Of a DNA stretch of 64,000 nt, positions 19,791 through 30,431 are shown one piece after another. The translations under genes were made by a program, and so were the position numbers. The DNA comes from Methylophaga sp. (GTDB lineage Bacteria > Pseudomonadota > Gammaproteobacteria > Nitrosococcales > Methylophagaceae). Numbering within the stretch: position 1 is the stretch's first letter; each line of letters opens with the position of its first letter. The notes under the pieces were generated by a model, which made no database searches, was not told the origin of the DNA, and saw nothing but the letters and a program-made list of their open reading frames with translations. Location: the NCBI GenBank assembly GCA_020831825.1, contig JAFIFW010000018.1, positions 1 through 64,000 on the forward strand, read 5' to 3'.

Positions 19791-20066
19791 ATGAACGCGA
19801 ATACCTCGAAGAACGCAAATTTGTCACTGGCTTTTGGTGCTGCATTGACAGCCGGTCTGGCTTTGTCACCGGCCATGGTCCAGGCCGACAGCAATCCGTT
19901 TGTTACGACAGAGCTTAATTCAGGCTATGTGCAACTGGCAGAGGGGAAATGTGGCGAAGGCAAGTGTGGCGCTGCTGATGGTAAAGATACCGAAGGTAAA
20001 TGTGGTGCCGGTGATAAAGACACAGAAGGCAAGTGTGGCGAAGGTAAATGTGGTGGCAGCAATTAA
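19791..20066 (+). CDS. HvfA-like EGKCG-repeat secreted peptide (putative copper-binding RiPP precursor)
   Basis: A 91-residue secreted peptide. Residues 1-32 form a signal peptide (LAFGAALTAGLALSPAMVQA). The tail from residue 50 has five EGKCG motifs with Cys at 54, 59, 71, 82 and 87, separated by Asp/Lys-rich linkers, and no other Cys. This is the pattern of HvfA-type precursors, whose EGKCG cysteines are turned into oxazolone-thioamide copper ligands by an MNIO enzyme (DUF692) with an HvfC partner. Neither gene is in this window, so modification here is unproven. A strong ribosome site TAAGGAG precedes the ATG; an ECF-type promoter lies upstream and a terminator 24 bases downstream. Confidence 0.85.
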   Translation: MNANTSKNANLSLAFGAALTAGLALSPAMVQADSNPFVTTELNSGYVQLAEGKCGEGKCGAADGKDTEGKCGAGDKDTEGKCGEGKCGGSN

Positions 20067-20090
20067 TCACCAGTGTTCGATATTGAACTG

Positions 20091-20124
20091 CATAAGGGCT
20101 CATCAGGAGCCCTTATGTCTTTTT
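20091..20124 (+). terminator. Rho-independent terminator after the EGKCG peptide gene
   Basis: CATAAGGGCTC (20091-20101) pairs with GAGCCCTTATG (20107-20117) around a five-base loop, followed by TCTTTTT. The 11-bp perfect stem should separate the peptide transcript from, or reduce read-through into, the DoxX gene. Confidence 0.9.
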
Positions 20125-20180
20125 GCGCCTGAGGATATGTCGAATTCAGGCGACAAAACAGTTGCTGGGAGGCGCACCTC

Positions 20181-20807
20181 ATGAACCGAATCGTGAATTT
20201 TTTTCATTCGCTGCTGGAGCAAACGCGACAGATTGATTTTCTGGCACCACTGCTGCTACGGGCCTACTTGGTGCCAGTGTTCTGGGTAGCCGCAAACAAT
20301 AAATGGAATCCATTTGACGCCAATAGCTCATTGGATAACACCATTGCCTGGTTTGCCAATCCTGATTGGGGATTGGGTCTGCCATTCCCGGAATTGATGG
20401 CTTATCTCGCCTGGGGTGCTGAATACTTTGGCGCCATCGCCTTATTGCTTGGTCTGGCAGTACGTTGGATGGCGATACCGCTGATGATTACCATGATTGT
20501 TGCGGCGGTCACTGTTCACCTGAAACACGGTTGGCAGGCAATTCATGATCCCATGAGTGCGTTTGCCACCGCTAACACCCCTGATGCCATTCAGCGACTG
20601 GACCGGGCAAAAGAGATCCTGCGTGAACATGGCAATTATTCGTGGCTGACAGAACATGGCAATTTTGTGGTGCTCAATAACGGTATCGAGTTCGCAGCAA
20701 CTTATTTTGTTATGTTGCTGGCACTCTTTTTCCTTGGTGCTGGTCGATATGTGAGTATCGATTTCTGGTTCGCCAGAAAATATCTCATTAAACCTGACCT
20801 GGATTGA
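20181..20807 (+). CDS. DoxX-family membrane protein (HvfX-like)
   Basis: An inner-membrane protein of 208 residues with four predicted helices of the DoxX family (LLLRAYLVPVFWVAANNKW; YLAWGAEYFGAIALLLGLAVRW; TYFVMLLALFFLGAG). A polar insert of about 55 residues (HLKHGWQAIHDP to NYSWLTEHGN) between the third and fourth helix sets it apart from short DoxX proteins and fits the HvfX type found beside EGKCG peptides. It follows the peptide terminator and is three bases from msrP, so it probably forms one unit with msrPQ. The HvfX assignment is from memory of cluster composition. Confidence 0.78.
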   Translation: MNRIVNFFHSLLEQTRQIDFLAPLLLRAYLVPVFWVAANNKWNPFDANSSLDNTIAWFANPDWGLGLPFPELMAYLAWGAEYFGAIALLLGLAVRWMAIPLMITMIVAAVTVHLKHGWQAIHDPMSAFATANTPDAIQRLDRAKEILREHGNYSWLTEHGNFVVLNNGIEFAATYFVMLLALFFLGAGRYVSIDFWFARKYLIKPDLD

Positions 20808-20810
20808 CTT

Positions 20811-21764
20811 ATGTGGATCAAAAAGCGGCGCCCCTGGGACCTACCTGAATCAGAGATCACCGACCATAAAACCTATTTGAACAGAAGAAAATTTATTGAA
20901 GGCGCCATTGGTGTTGCTGCGCTGTCGGTGATGCCCTTTGGCAGAATAAACGCTGCAAAGGGGGAAGATTTTGAAGCCTTGTCTTCAAGTGCTTTTTCTA
21001 CCGATGAGCGTCTGACCTCATTCGAATCAATTACCACGTACAACAATTTTTACGAGTTCGGCACGGATAAAAGTGCGCCTTCGGCGCTGGCGGCGGATTT
21101 TCCGGACCCGGCCAAACCCTGGCAGATCACGGTTGATGGTGAATGTGATAACCCCGGGGTGTTTGATTATCAGGAATTTATCCAGCCATATACTCTTGAA
21201 GAGCGTATTTATCGCTTGCGCTGTGTTGAAGGCTGGTCAATGGTCATTCCCTGGGTGGGCTTTGAGTTGTCTGAGGTGTTAAAAAAAGCCCAGCCCAACA
21301 GCCGGGCCAAATTTGTTGAGTTCACCACTTTGTATGATCCGGAACAAATGCCGGGACAGCGACGCCGAGTACTGCAATGGCCTTATAAAGAGGGCTTGCG
21401 CATTGACGAAGCCATGCATCCTCTGACCATTCTGGCGGTGGGCCTGTACGGCAAAATGATGCCCGGACAAAATGGCGCACCGATCCGTCTGGTGGTGCCT
21501 TGGAAATACGGTTTTAAGAGTATCAAGTCGATCGTTCGCATCCGCTTTACCGAAAAAATGCCCTTGACCGCATGGGTGGAGTCCGCGCCGCATGAATACG
21601 GCTTTTATTCCAACGTGAATCCCGGGGTGAATCATCCGCGCTGGAGTCAGCGTCGTGAACGACGTATCGGTGAATTGTTGAAACGAGAGACCCTGATGTT
21701 CAACGGGTATGGTGAGTATGTCGCAGAGATGTATAGCGGTATGGATTTACGAAAGTTTTTTTAA
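20811..21764 (+). CDS. msrP: Methionine sulfoxide reductase catalytic subunit MsrP
   Basis: A periplasmic molybdopterin enzyme of 317 residues that repairs oxidised methionines in envelope proteins. A twin-arginine signal [15 protein letters not shown] (residues 24-38) directs Tat export. The Mo-ligating cysteine is in [10 protein letters not shown] (Cys138), and the [12 protein letters not shown] segment is typical. The length matches YedY/MsrP. The stop overlaps the msrQ start by one base. Here it is linked to a DoxX gene rather than standing only with msrQ. Confidence 0.96.
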   Translation: MWIKKRRPWDLPESEITDHKTYLNRRKFIEGAIGVAALSVMPFGRINAAKGEDFEALSSSAFSTDERLTSFESITTYNNFYEFGTDKSAPSALAADFPDPAKPWQITVDGECDNPGVFDYQEFIQPYTLEERIYRLRCVEGWSMVIPWVGFELSEVLKKAQPNSRAKFVEFTTLYDPEQMPGQRRRVLQWPYKEGLRIDEAMHPLTILAVGLYGKMMPGQNGAPIRLVVPWKYGFKSIKSIVRIRFTEKMPLTAWVESAPHEYGFYSNVNPGVNHPRWSQRRERRIGELLKRETLMFNGYGEYVAEMYSGMDLRKFF

Positions 21765-22360
21765 TGCGCCTGGCATACAGTAAAGCGCTGGTTTTCAGTC
21801 TGGCATTGCTGCCGTTTTGTTGGCTGGTTTATGGTTTGCTGACAGATCAACTTGGTGCCAATCCCATCGAAAGCCTGACCCGTGATACCGGTTTATGGGC
21901 CTTGAGATTTTTGCTGATCACACTGTGCATCAGTCCACTATGCTGGCTGACAGGCATGAGTTACTGGCTCAGATACCGGCGCATGTTGGGTTTGTTTGCC
22001 TTTTTTTATGCCTGTCTGCACATGCTGCTGTACCTCGGTCTTGATCAGTTTTTTGATATCGCAGAAATTATTCGTGATATCAAAGAGCGTCCATTTATCA
22101 CGGTCGGCTTTATTAACTTCCTGTTGTTATTGCCACTGGCCTTCACCTCAAGCAACGCCATGATCAAACGACTCGGTGGTCGGCGCTGGCGACAACTGCA
22201 TCGGTTGTCTTATCTGGCGGCTTTAACGGCCTGTCTGCATTTTCTGATGCTGGTCAAAGCAGATACTCGTCAGCCGTTGATCTATATACTTCTACTCGCC
22301 ATATTGCTGGTCTGGCGTTTGATTCACTATCGACGCCGACTTTCTGCCCCCGCTTCCTGA
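21764..22360 (+). CDS. msrQ: Heme membrane subunit MsrQ
   Basis: The inner-membrane b-heme partner of MsrP, 198 residues with about six helices. Conserved features are the histidines in YACLHMLLY, RQLHRLSYL and CLHFLMLVK, which should hold heme, and the ending WRLIHYRR. It passes quinol electrons to MsrP. Normal length. Confidence 0.95.
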   Translation: MRLAYSKALVFSLALLPFCWLVYGLLTDQLGANPIESLTRDTGLWALRFLLITLCISPLCWLTGMSYWLRYRRMLGLFAFFYACLHMLLYLGLDQFFDIAEIIRDIKERPFITVGFINFLLLLPLAFTSSNAMIKRLGGRRWRQLHRLSYLAALTACLHFLMLVKADTRQPLIYILLLAILLVWRLIHYRRRLSAPAS

Positions 22361-22484
22361 TAGCTCAAGCCCGCCCAGTGGGTCTTTACACATGTTTTGA
22401 TGTCTGGCGCAAGCTAGAGAATCAGTCAAAAGCTGTTACAATGGGCGGCTGTTATCAACCGCATTGAGAGTTAAGAAGGTATTT

Positions 22485-25139
22485 ATGACTGATTTTGTCG
22501 ATCAAGATCCACAAGAAACTCAGGAATGGCTGGATGCGCTGGAATCCGTAATCGAGTTTGGTGGTGAGAAAAAAGCGCACTACATCATCGAACGTCTTGT
22601 TGATATGGCACGTCGCAGTGGCATCAACCTTCCGTACAGTGCAAATACCGCTTACGTCAATACAATACCAGCCCACCAGCAAGAGCGTATTCCTGGTGAC
22701 CAGGCGATGGAACACAAACTGCGGTCTTACATTCGCTGGAACGCAATGGCGATGGTGGTCAAAGCCAATATTAAACCAGGTTCAGTCGGTGGTCATATTG
22801 CCAGTTTCTCTTCAGCAGCGACTCTTTACGATGTCGGCTTTAACCATTTCTTCAAAGGCGAAGATTACGGTAACGGTGCCGACATGCTGTTTATTCAGGG
22901 ACACTCGTCTCCTGGTATCTATGCACGTTCCTTTCTGGAAGGCCGCCTGACTGAAGAACAACTGGACAACTTCCGCTTTGAAGCGGATGGCAAAGGTCTT
23001 TCTTCTTATCCACACCCTTGGTTGATGCCTGATTACTGGCAGTTCCCGACCGTGTCCATGGGCCTGGGTCCTATCCTGTCTATCTATCAAGCACGTTTCA
23101 TGAAGTACATGGAACACCGTGAGCTGGTTAAAACCTCTGGTCGTCATGTCTGGGCTTTCCTGGGTGACGGTGAGATGGACGAACCCGAGTCTTTGGGTGC
23201 CATTACGCTGGCGGGTCGTGAAAAACTCGACAACCTGATTTTTGTGGTCAACTGTAACCTGCAACGTCTTGATGGTCCGGTCCGTGGTAACGGCAAGATT
23301 ATTCAGGAGCTGGAAGCCCTGTTCCGTGGTGCTGGCTGGAATGTGATCAAGATTATCTGGGGCAGTGGCTGGGATCAGTTGCTGGCACGTGATAAAAATG
23401 GTCTGCTGCTCAAGCGCATGGAAGAAGTGGTCGACGGCGAATACCAGAACTACAAAGCCAAAGACGGTGCTTACGTGCGTGAACATTTCTTTGGCAAATA
23501 CCCTGAGCTGCTGGAAATGGTTTCCGATATGACTGATGAGGATGTCTGGAATCTGAGCCGTGGTGGCCATGACCCACGCAAGATTTATGCTGCCTACAAA
23601 CGTGCCACTGAGCATGAAGGTCAACCAACGGTTATCCTCGCCAAGACTGTCAAAGGCTACGGCATGGGTCAGGCAGGTGAAGGTCAGAACACCACTCATC
23701 AACAGAAGAAACTGGAACTGGAACATATGAAACGGTTCCGGGATCGTTTCAACATTCCGATTTCTGATGAAGATATCGAAGAAATTCCTTACTTGACGCT
23801 TGATGACGACAGCGAAGAGAAAAAATATTTGCTCGAACGCCGTAACGAGCTGGGCGGCTTCCTGCCCAAACGCACCGTCAAGGCTCCTCCGCTGAAAATC
23901 CCTGAGCTGTCGGCCTTTGATGCTGTACTTAAATCCAGTGGTGATCGTGAATTGTCCACCACCATGGCGTTTGTCCGAGTATTAACCGCATTGATCCGCG
24001 ATAAGAATATCGGCAAGAACATTGTGCCTATCGTGCCTGATGAAGCACGGACCTTCGGTATGGAAGGTCTGTTTCGCAGCGTGGGTATTTACTCATCGTC
24101 AGGTCAGATGTACGAACCGGAAGATTCCGGCAAGGTCATGTGGTACCGCGAAGATACCAAAGGCCAGATCCTCGAAGAGGGTATTAACGAAGCCGGTGCG
24201 ATGTCTGACTGGATTTCAGCCGCGACTGCGTATGCCAATTACAACGTCAACATGGTGCCGTTCTACATCTACTATTCGATGTTCGGCTTCCAGCGCGTCG
24301 GTGACTTGTGGTGGCTGGCCGGTGATATTCAGGCCAAAGGCTTCTTGCTCGGCGGTACAGCAGGACGTACGACATTGAATGGTGAAGGTCTGCAGCATCA
24401 GGATGGTCACAGTCTGATTCTGGCCAACACTATTCCTAACTGTGTCAGTTACGATCCGACATACGCTTATGAAGTCGCGGTAATCATTCATGACGGCTTG
24501 CGTCGCATGTATGAAAAGCAGGAAAGCGTGTTCTATTACATCACTGCGATGAACGAGAATTACACGCACCCTGAAATGCCGAAAGGTGTTGAAGAAGGCA
24601 TCATCAAAGGTCTGTATCAACTGAAAGCGGGTGGTAAACACAAGCTCAAAGCACAACTGTTGGGCAGTGGCACTATCCTGCGTGAAGTTGAAGCGGCTGC
24701 CGAGATGCTGGAAAACGACTGGAAAGTCTCAGCCAATGTCTGGAGCGCAACCAGCATCAACGAACTGGCACGTGATGGCATGGAAGTGGATCGCCATAAC
24801 CGTCTGCATCCAACCGCACCGAAAAAACGCAGCTATGTTGCCGAATGCCTGGATGACCAGCCGGGTGTAGTGGTGGCCGCCACTGACTATATTCGCATGT
24901 ATGCAGAACAAATCCGTCCCTGGGTGCGTGGCAGCTATAGTGTGCTGGGCACCGATGGCTTTGGTCGTAGTGATACCCGTGAAAAACTGCGTAACTTCTT
25001 TGAAGTGGATCGTTATCATGTGGTCATTGCAACCCTGAGCGCGTTGGCTGAGCAGGGCGAGATCAAAGCGGATGTTGTGGATAAAGCCATCAAGCAATAC
25101 AACATCAATGCGGACGCAATTAATCCAGTGAAGGCATAA
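22485..25139 (+). CDS. aceE: Pyruvate dehydrogenase E1 component
   Basis: The homodimeric TPP-dependent E1 of the pyruvate dehydrogenase complex, 884 residues. The TPP-binding motif is [34 protein letters not shown] (seen in parts: GDGEMDEPE and NCNLQ), followed by the family segments FMKYMEHRE and [14 protein letters not shown]. The ATG at 22485 follows AAGAAGG at 22474-22480; an in-frame TTG at 22464 is less likely. First gene of aceE-aceF-lpdA; two bases separate it from aceF. Confidence 0.98.
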   Translation: MTDFVDQDPQETQEWLDALESVIEFGGEKKAHYIIERLVDMARRSGINLPYSANTAYVNTIPAHQQERIPGDQAMEHKLRSYIRWNAMAMVVKANIKPGSVGGHIASFSSAATLYDVGFNHFFKGEDYGNGADMLFIQGHSSPGIYARSFLEGRLTEEQLDNFRFEADGKGLSSYPHPWLMPDYWQFPTVSMGLGPILSIYQARFMKYMEHRELVKTSGRHVWAFLGDGEMDEPESLGAITLAGREKLDNLIFVVNCNLQRLDGPVRGNGKIIQELEALFRGAGWNVIKIIWGSGWDQLLARDKNGLLLKRMEEVVDGEYQNYKAKDGAYVREHFFGKYPELLEMVSDMTDEDVWNLSRGGHDPRKIYAAYKRATEHEGQPTVILAKTVKGYGMGQAGEGQNTTHQQKKLELEHMKRFRDRFNIPISDEDIEEIPYLTLDDDSEEKKYLLERRNELGGFLPKRTVKAPPLKIPELSAFDAVLKSSGDRELSTTMAFVRVLTALIRDKNIGKNIVPIVPDEARTFGMEGLFRSVGIYSSSGQMYEPEDSGKVMWYREDTKGQILEEGINEAGAMSDWISAATAYANYNVNMVPFYIYYSMFGFQRVGDLWWLAGDIQAKGFLLGGTAGRTTLNGEGLQHQDGHSLILANTIPNCVSYDPTYAYEVAVIIHDGLRRMYEKQESVFYYITAMNENYTHPEMPKGVEEGIIKGLYQLKAGGKHKLKAQLLGSGTILREVEAAAEMLENDWKVSANVWSATSINELARDGMEVDRHNRLHPTAPKKRSYVAECLDDQPGVVVAATDYIRMYAEQIRPWVRGSYSVLGTDGFGRSDTREKLRNFFEVDRYHVVIATLSALAEQGEIKADVVDKAIKQYNINADAINPVKA

Positions 25140-25141
25140 AA

Positions 25142-26473
25142 ATGGCAGATTTGATTGAATTAAAAGTACCCGATATCGGTGACTTTGAAGGCGTTGAAAT
25201 TATCGAAGTGTTGATCGCCGAAGGCGACAGTATAAGTGCCGAACAGGAAGTCATTACCATCGAATCCGATAAGGCCATGATGGAAATCCCGGCATCCAGC
25301 GCTGGCACAGTCAAGGAAATGAAAGTCAAGGTTGGCGACAAAGTCAGTGAAGGCGATGTGATTGCCCTGCTTGAAGCCGATGCTGGCGCAGCCCAATTGG
25401 CTGCTGCTGAATCGAGTGAACCTGCTGCCAAAGCACCGGCAGAACCCGCAAAAGCAGAGCCAGCACCAGTTGCTGCTAAAACTGAAACGCCGGTTGCCAC
25501 TCTGGCCAATCCGCAACCAGAGCTGATCGAAAACGTGCCTTATGCACCGGATACCGAATCGGCGAAAAAACGCTCGCATGCTTCACCTTCAGTTCGTGCT
25601 TTTGCCCGTGAACTGGGCGTGCCGTTGGCGGCCGTAACTGGCACTGGCACCAAAGGCCGCATCAGCAAGGAAGATGTACAAAATTACGTCAAGAAAATCA
25701 TGACTGCACCTGCGCCACAGGCGGCAGCAACCGGGGCAGGTATTCCTTCTGTGCCGGTGATTAACTTTGAACAGTTTGGTGATATTGAAAAACAGGATCT
25801 GAGCCGTATCAAGAAGATCTCCGGCAAACACCTGCATGCCTGCTGGTTGAATATTCCGCATGTGACTCAGTTTGATGAAGCTGATATCACTGAGCTGGAA
25901 CAGTTCCGCAAGGAAAACAAGGATATGGCGGCCAAGAAGGGCGTCAATCTGACACCGCTGGTATTCATCATGAAAGCCGTGGTGGCCTGCTTGAAACAAT
26001 ATCCGGAATTCAATGCCTCGCTCAGCGAAGACAAGGAAAACCTGATTCTCAAGAAGTACTACAACATCGGTGTTGCGGTAGATACACCTAATGGTCTGAT
26101 GGTGCCGGTCATTCGTGATGTCGATAAAAAAGGCTTTTTGGAACTGGCTGGCGAACTGGGTGAAGTCAGTGCCCGTGCCCGTGACGGTGCTCTGACAGCC
26201 AAGGATCTGCAGGGCGGCACCTTTACCATTTCCAGTCTGGGTGGTATCGGTGGTCAATTCTTCACGCCAATCGTCAATGCGCCAGAAGTGGCCATTCTTG
26301 GCGTCAGTCGTCATCAGATGAAGCCGGTCTGGAACGGTAAGGATTTTGCGCCAAGGCTGATGCTGCCGTTGTCGATTTCCTATGACCATCGGGTGATCGA
26401 TGGTGCTGCGGGTGCTCGCTTCACAGTGATGCTGAGCCAGATGCTGTCAGATATCAGAAAGGTATTGTTATGA
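25142..26473 (+). CDS. aceF: Dihydrolipoamide acetyltransferase (PDH E2)
   Basis: The E2 core of pyruvate dehydrogenase, 443 residues. One lipoyl domain (residues 1-80, with the lipoylated lysine in ESDKAMME), an Ala/Pro linker, a peripheral-subunit binding domain ([13 protein letters not shown]), and the catalytic domain (residues 210-443) ending in the active-site motif [16 protein letters not shown]. coli AceF has three lipoyl domains, so this one is short; an additional lipoyl domain is carried by the E3 gene next to it. It overlaps lpdA by four bases. Confidence 0.97.
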   Translation: MADLIELKVPDIGDFEGVEIIEVLIAEGDSISAEQEVITIESDKAMMEIPASSAGTVKEMKVKVGDKVSEGDVIALLEADAGAAQLAAAESSEPAAKAPAEPAKAEPAPVAAKTETPVATLANPQPELIENVPYAPDTESAKKRSHASPSVRAFARELGVPLAAVTGTGTKGRISKEDVQNYVKKIMTAPAPQAAATGAGIPSVPVINFEQFGDIEKQDLSRIKKISGKHLHACWLNIPHVTQFDEADITELEQFRKENKDMAAKKGVNLTPLVFIMKAVVACLKQYPEFNASLSEDKENLILKKYYNIGVAVDTPNGLMVPVIRDVDKKGFLELAGELGEVSARARDGALTAKDLQGGTFTISSLGGIGGQFFTPIVNAPEVAILGVSRHQMKPVWNGKDFAPRLMLPLSISYDHRVIDGAAGARFTVMLSQMLSDIRKVLL

Positions 26474-28248
26474 GTTTGATTGAAATCAAAGTCCCGGATA
26501 TTGGTGATTTTGACTCGGTTGAGATTATCGAGGTACTGGTAGCTGAAGGTGACGATGTTGCCGAAAATCAGGACATTATTACCCTGGAATCTGACAAGGC
26601 AGCGATGGAAATTCCCAGCAGCGCTGCCGGTAAGGTTGCCAGTCTCAAGGTCAAGGTCGGTGACAAGGTCAGCGAAGGTGATGTGATTCTGACCCTGGAA
26701 GCGGCTGGCAACTCTCAATCTGAACCTGAAAAAGTTGAGCCAGCAGCTGCGGCTGAACCCACCAAAGCAGAAGCCAAAGCTGCACCAGCGCCTGCTCCCA
26801 AGGCAGCGGCGCCGGTGACTGATGCAGATATGCATGCTGAAGTTGTTGTGCTGGGCTCTGGACCGGGTGGTTACACGGCAGCATTCCGCGCTGCAGATCT
26901 TGGCAAACAAGTGATATTGATTGAACGCTACCAACGTATTGGTGGAGTCTGTCTGAATGTCGGCTGTATTCCGTCCAAGGCGCTATTGCATACGGCGCAG
27001 GTGCTCAATGAAACCAAACATATGGCGGAAAACGGTGTCAGCTTTGGCACGCCGAAGATTGATTTACGCAAACTGGCGGACTGGAAAGACAGCGTGGTCG
27101 GTAAGCTGACCGGCGGTCTGCAAGGGCTGGCTAAACAGCGCAAAGTGACGGTTGTGCATGGTGTGGGTGAATTTGCCGGACCCAATGCGCTAAAGGTCGC
27201 TACGGATGACGGTGAAAAAACCATCAGCTTTGATAACTGCATCATTGCGGCGGGTTCACGTGTCACCAAGATCCCGGTATTTCCCAACGATGATCCTCGC
27301 ATGATGGACTCTACCGATGCATTGGAGCTGGAAGATATTCCTAAACGCCTGCTGGTTATCGGCGGCGGCATTATCGGTCTGGAAATGGCCACTGTTTACA
27401 ACGCACTGGGTTCAAAAATCAGTGTGGTGGAGTTGCAGGACAGCCTGATCCCGGGCGCAGACAAGGATATCGTCAAACCGTTGTTCAATCGCATCAAGGA
27501 ACAATATGAGGCGATTTATCTGAACACCAAAGTCAGCAAAATTGAGCCGTTGAAATCGGGTCTCAAGGTGACGTTTGAAGGTGATAACGCACCCGAACCA
27601 CAGACCTTTGATAAAATTCTGGTCGCTGTCGGCCGAACGCCCAATGGCAAGCTGATTAATGCTGAAGCGGCGGGTGTGGCCGTTAATGACTACGGCTTTA
27701 TCGAAGTCAACAAACAGATGCAGACCAATGTGCCGCATATCTATGCTATCGGTGACATTGTGGGGCAACCGATGTTGGCTCATAAAGCCACACACGAAGG
27801 CAAAGTGGCGGCTGAACATATCACTGGTCGGAAAGTGGCTTTTGATGCGATGACCATTCCGTCAGTTGCCTATACCGATCCGGAAGTTGCCTGGATGGGC
27901 ATGAGCGAAGATGAAGCGAAAAAACAGGGCATTGACTATGTCAAAGGTGCATTCCCTTGGGCAGCCAGTGGTCGCAGCCTGAGTCTGGATCGCGATGAAG
28001 GTTTGACTAAGGCCTTGTTCGAAAATGAAACCGGCAAGCTGATTGGTGCCGGCATCGTCGGTCCGAATGCCGGTGAACTGATTGCAGAAGCAGTGTTGGC
28101 ACTGGAAATGGGCGCTGATGCCGAAGATATTGGCCTGAGCATTCATCCACACCCGACGCTGTCGGAAACTTTTGCGTTTGCAGCTGAGATGGCCGAAGGT
28201 AACATCACCGATTTGATGCCGCCACGCAAAACATTGCACTCCAAATAA
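26470..28248 (+). CDS. lpdA: Lipoyl domain-containing dihydrolipoamide dehydrogenase (PDH E3)
   Basis: An FAD disulfide reductase of 592 residues with its own lipoyl domain. Residues 1-80 are a lipoyl domain nearly copying that of AceF ([25 protein letters not shown]; lysine in ESDKAAMEI, written here in parts), then an Ala/Pro linker to about 120. The E3 part has [13 protein letters not shown] for FAD, the redox pair in [24 protein letters not shown] for NAD, and the active-site [10 protein letters not shown]. Lipoylated E3s are known from some proteobacteria such as Neisseria. A terminator follows. Confidence 0.97.
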   Translation: MSLIEIKVPDIGDFDSVEIIEVLVAEGDDVAENQDIITLESDKAAMEIPSSAAGKVASLKVKVGDKVSEGDVILTLEAAGNSQSEPEKVEPAAAAEPTKAEAKAAPAPAPKAAAPVTDADMHAEVVVLGSGPGGYTAAFRAADLGKQVILIERYQRIGGVCLNVGCIPSKALLHTAQVLNETKHMAENGVSFGTPKIDLRKLADWKDSVVGKLTGGLQGLAKQRKVTVVHGVGEFAGPNALKVATDDGEKTISFDNCIIAAGSRVTKIPVFPNDDPRMMDSTDALELEDIPKRLLVIGGGIIGLEMATVYNALGSKISVVELQDSLIPGADKDIVKPLFNRIKEQYEAIYLNTKVSKIEPLKSGLKVTFEGDNAPEPQTFDKILVAVGRTPNGKLINAEAAGVAVNDYGFIEVNKQMQTNVPHIYAIGDIVGQPMLAHKATHEGKVAAEHITGRKVAFDAMTIPSVAYTDPEVAWMGMSEDEAKKQGIDYVKGAFPWAASGRSLSLDRDEGLTKALFENETGKLIGAGIVGPNAGELIAEAVLALEMGADAEDIGLSIHPHPTLSETFAFAAEMAEGNITDLMPPRKTLHSK

Positions 28249-28256
28249 TCTCTCGA

Positions 28257-28284
28257 CTGGCCGCGCGATGCGCGGTCAGCTTTT
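28257..28284 (+). terminator. Rho-independent terminator of the pdh operon
   Basis: CTGGCCGCGC (28257-28266) pairs with GCGCGGTCAG (28270-28279) around a three-base loop, with one G-T pair, followed by CTTTT. It lies just after the lpdA stop. Confidence 0.85.
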
Positions 28285-28336
28285 CTATGAATTGTTGCCT
28301 TTATGAATGTCAGCTCTTGTCTGCAGGCTATAACCC

Positions 28337-29128
28337 ATGACTACTGTCAACGGTTCTTTAAGACCTCCACTTAAGTGGGCTGGCGGCAAACGCTGGCTGG
28401 TGCCGCGTTTGCTGAAGCTATGGTCTGCTGCAAGTCAGCAACGGCTGGTCGAACCTTTTTGCGGTGGTCTGTCTGTGGCATTGGCATTGCAGCCGAACCA
28501 GGCATTGCTGAATGATATTAATCCGGCACTGATAAACTTCTACCAGCAACTCAGCAAGGGGCTCAGCATTGACCTGCCGCTGGAAAATGACATCGATTGC
28601 TATTATCGGTATCGCCAGGAGTTTAATGATCTGAATCAGCAGCAAGCCTCTGCGACCAGAGCTGCGCAGTTGTTCTACTATCTGAACCGTACTGGCTATA
28701 ACGGCCTGTGCCGGTTTAATAAGTCCGGCGATTTTAATGTGCCGTTTGGTCGATATAAATCAATACATTACCAGACTGATTTTTTGGCTTATCGCGAACA
28801 ATTGTCGGCCTGGGAATTTTTCAACACCGATTTTGAACAATTAGTCTTGCAGCCGGACGATTTCGTTTATGCTGACCCGCCTTACGATGTGCCATTCACC
28901 CAATATGCCCGTCAAGGTTTTAACTGGGAAGATCAGGAACGTCTGGCGGTTTGGCTGAGCCAGCATCAAGGTCCGGTGGTGTTGTCCAACCAGGCGACAG
29001 ACAGAATCAAGAAGCTGTATCGACAACTGGGCTTCAAACTAAGATTTGTTGATGCTCCCCGTAGCATCAGCTGTAAAGGTAATCAGCGTCGTGCCGTCAG
29101 AGAAGTGCTTGCGATACGCGGTTTTTGA
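28337..29128 (+). CDS. dam: DNA adenine methyltransferase (Dam-type, D12 class)
   Basis: An N6-adenine methyltransferase of 263 residues of the Dam/D12 class. SAM-binding motif PPLKWAGGKRWLVPRLL at the N-terminus, then NDINPALINFY, RYRQEFND, the RTGYNGLCRFNKSG stretch, and the catalytic motif YADPPYDVPF (about residues 181-190). This arrangement matches Dam, which methylates GATC. No restriction gene lies beside it, so it looks like a solitary housekeeping methylase rather than part of a restriction system. GATC specificity is inferred by family. Confidence 0.92.
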   Translation: MTTVNGSLRPPLKWAGGKRWLVPRLLKLWSAASQQRLVEPFCGGLSVALALQPNQALLNDINPALINFYQQLSKGLSIDLPLENDIDCYYRYRQEFNDLNQQQASATRAAQLFYYLNRTGYNGLCRFNKSGDFNVPFGRYKSIHYQTDFLAYREQLSAWEFFNTDFEQLVLQPDDFVYADPPYDVPFTQYARQGFNWEDQERLAVWLSQHQGPVVLSNQATDRIKKLYRQLGFKLRFVDAPRSISCKGNQRRAVREVLAIRGF

Positions 29129-29180
29129 TACAATAAAGTGCTTCGTTATATGTTGAATTTTTCCACAGGATCCCCTGCTC

Positions 29181-30392
29181 ATGTCTAATATCGATAAAGT
29201 GGTGCTGGCTTATTCCGGCGGCCTGGATACATCCGTCATTCTGAAATGGCTGCAAGACAAATATGATTGTGAGGTGGTTACCTTCACAGCAGATTTGGGC
29301 CAAGGTGAAGAGGTTGAACCCGCACGTGCCAAGGCACAATCGATGGGCATTAAGGAAATCTATATTGAAGATCTGCGTGAAGAATTTGCGCGTGATTATG
29401 TGTTTCCAATGTTCCGCGCCAATACCATCTACGAAGGCGAATACCTGTTGGGCACATCGATTGCTCGACCATTGATTGCCAAACGTTTGGTCGAGATTGC
29501 CGCTGAAACCGGTGCGCAAGCGGTATCGCATGGCGCAACCGGCAAAGGTAACGACCAGGTGCGTTTTGAATTGGGCGCCTACGCACTGAATCCGAATATC
29601 AAAGTCATAGCCCCCTGGCGTGAGTGGGATTTGCTTTCTCGTCAGAAATTGCTGGATTATGCAGAGCAGCATGGCATTCCTGTTGAAATGAAACAGGGTA
29701 AAAAATCACCGTACTCCATGGACGCTAATTTGCTGCATATTTCCTACGAGGGAGGCATTCTTGAGGATCCATGGTCCGAGCCGGAAGAAAGCATGTGGCG
29801 TTGGTCTGTATCAGCTGAAAATGCGCCAGACAGCCCGACGTATCTGGAACTGACCTATCAATCAGGTGATATTGTTGCCATAAATGGTGAAGCCATGACA
29901 CCGGCTGAGGTAATGACCTATCTTAACAAGGTGGCAGGTGAAAATGGTATTGGCCGTCTCGATATCGTTGAAAATCGCTATGTCGGTATGAAATCTCGCG
30001 GTTGTTATGAAACTCCAGCAGGCACCGTGATGATCAAAGCACACCGAGCAATCGAGTCATTAACATTGGACCGAGAAGTCGCTCATTTGAAAGACGAATT
30101 AATGCCTCGTTATGCTAGTCTTATCTATAACGGCTACTGGTGGTCGCCAGAACGTGAAATGATGCAAACAATGATAGATGCATCACAGAAAACTGTGAAC
30201 GGAGTTGTCAGAATCAAACTTTACAAAGGCAATGTCATCGTTGTGGGTAGGGCATCAGCGACCAACAGCCTTTTTGATGAATCAATTGCTACTTTTGAAG
30301 ATGATGCTGGTGCGTATGATCAGAAAGATGCTGAAGGCTTTATCAAGCTGAACGCTCTGAGATTGAAAATCGCCGGCAAGAAAAAACAGTAA
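29181..30392 (+). CDS. argG: Argininosuccinate synthase
   Basis: An ATP-dependent ligase of 403 residues that joins citrulline and aspartate in arginine synthesis. The P-loop motif [10 protein letters not shown] is at residues 9-18; [15 protein letters not shown] and the [18 protein letters not shown] region are typical. The ATG at 29181 gives the usual short N-terminus. The gene stands alone, 52 bases after dam, with the rest of the arginine genes outside the window. Confidence 0.98.
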   Translation: MSNIDKVVLAYSGGLDTSVILKWLQDKYDCEVVTFTADLGQGEEVEPARAKAQSMGIKEIYIEDLREEFARDYVFPMFRANTIYEGEYLLGTSIARPLIAKRLVEIAAETGAQAVSHGATGKGNDQVRFELGAYALNPNIKVIAPWREWDLLSRQKLLDYAEQHGIPVEMKQGKKSPYSMDANLLHISYEGGILEDPWSEPEESMWRWSVSAENAPDSPTYLELTYQSGDIVAINGEAMTPAEVMTYLNKVAGENGIGRLDIVENRYVGMKSRGCYETPAGTVMIKAHRAIESLTLDREVAHLKDELMPRYASLIYNGYWWSPEREMMQTMIDASQKTVNGVVRIKLYKGNVIVVGRASATNSLFDESIATFEDDAGAYDQKDAEGFIKLNALRLKIAGKKKQ

Positions 30393-30431
30393 CAGCTTCC
30401 AACGAAGGGTTGACGTTACCACGGGGAGATT

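Noticed and set aside
22812-23726. Antisense frame of 304 residues within aceE
   Set aside because: Shadow of a highly biased coding strand; no recognisable domain and no ribosome site.
25589-26389. Antisense frame of 266 residues within aceF
   Set aside because: Opposite a clear acetyltransferase domain; codon-bias artefact.
28337-29128. Restriction-modification system
   Set aside because: The methylase is of the Dam type and has no nuclease or specificity gene beside it.
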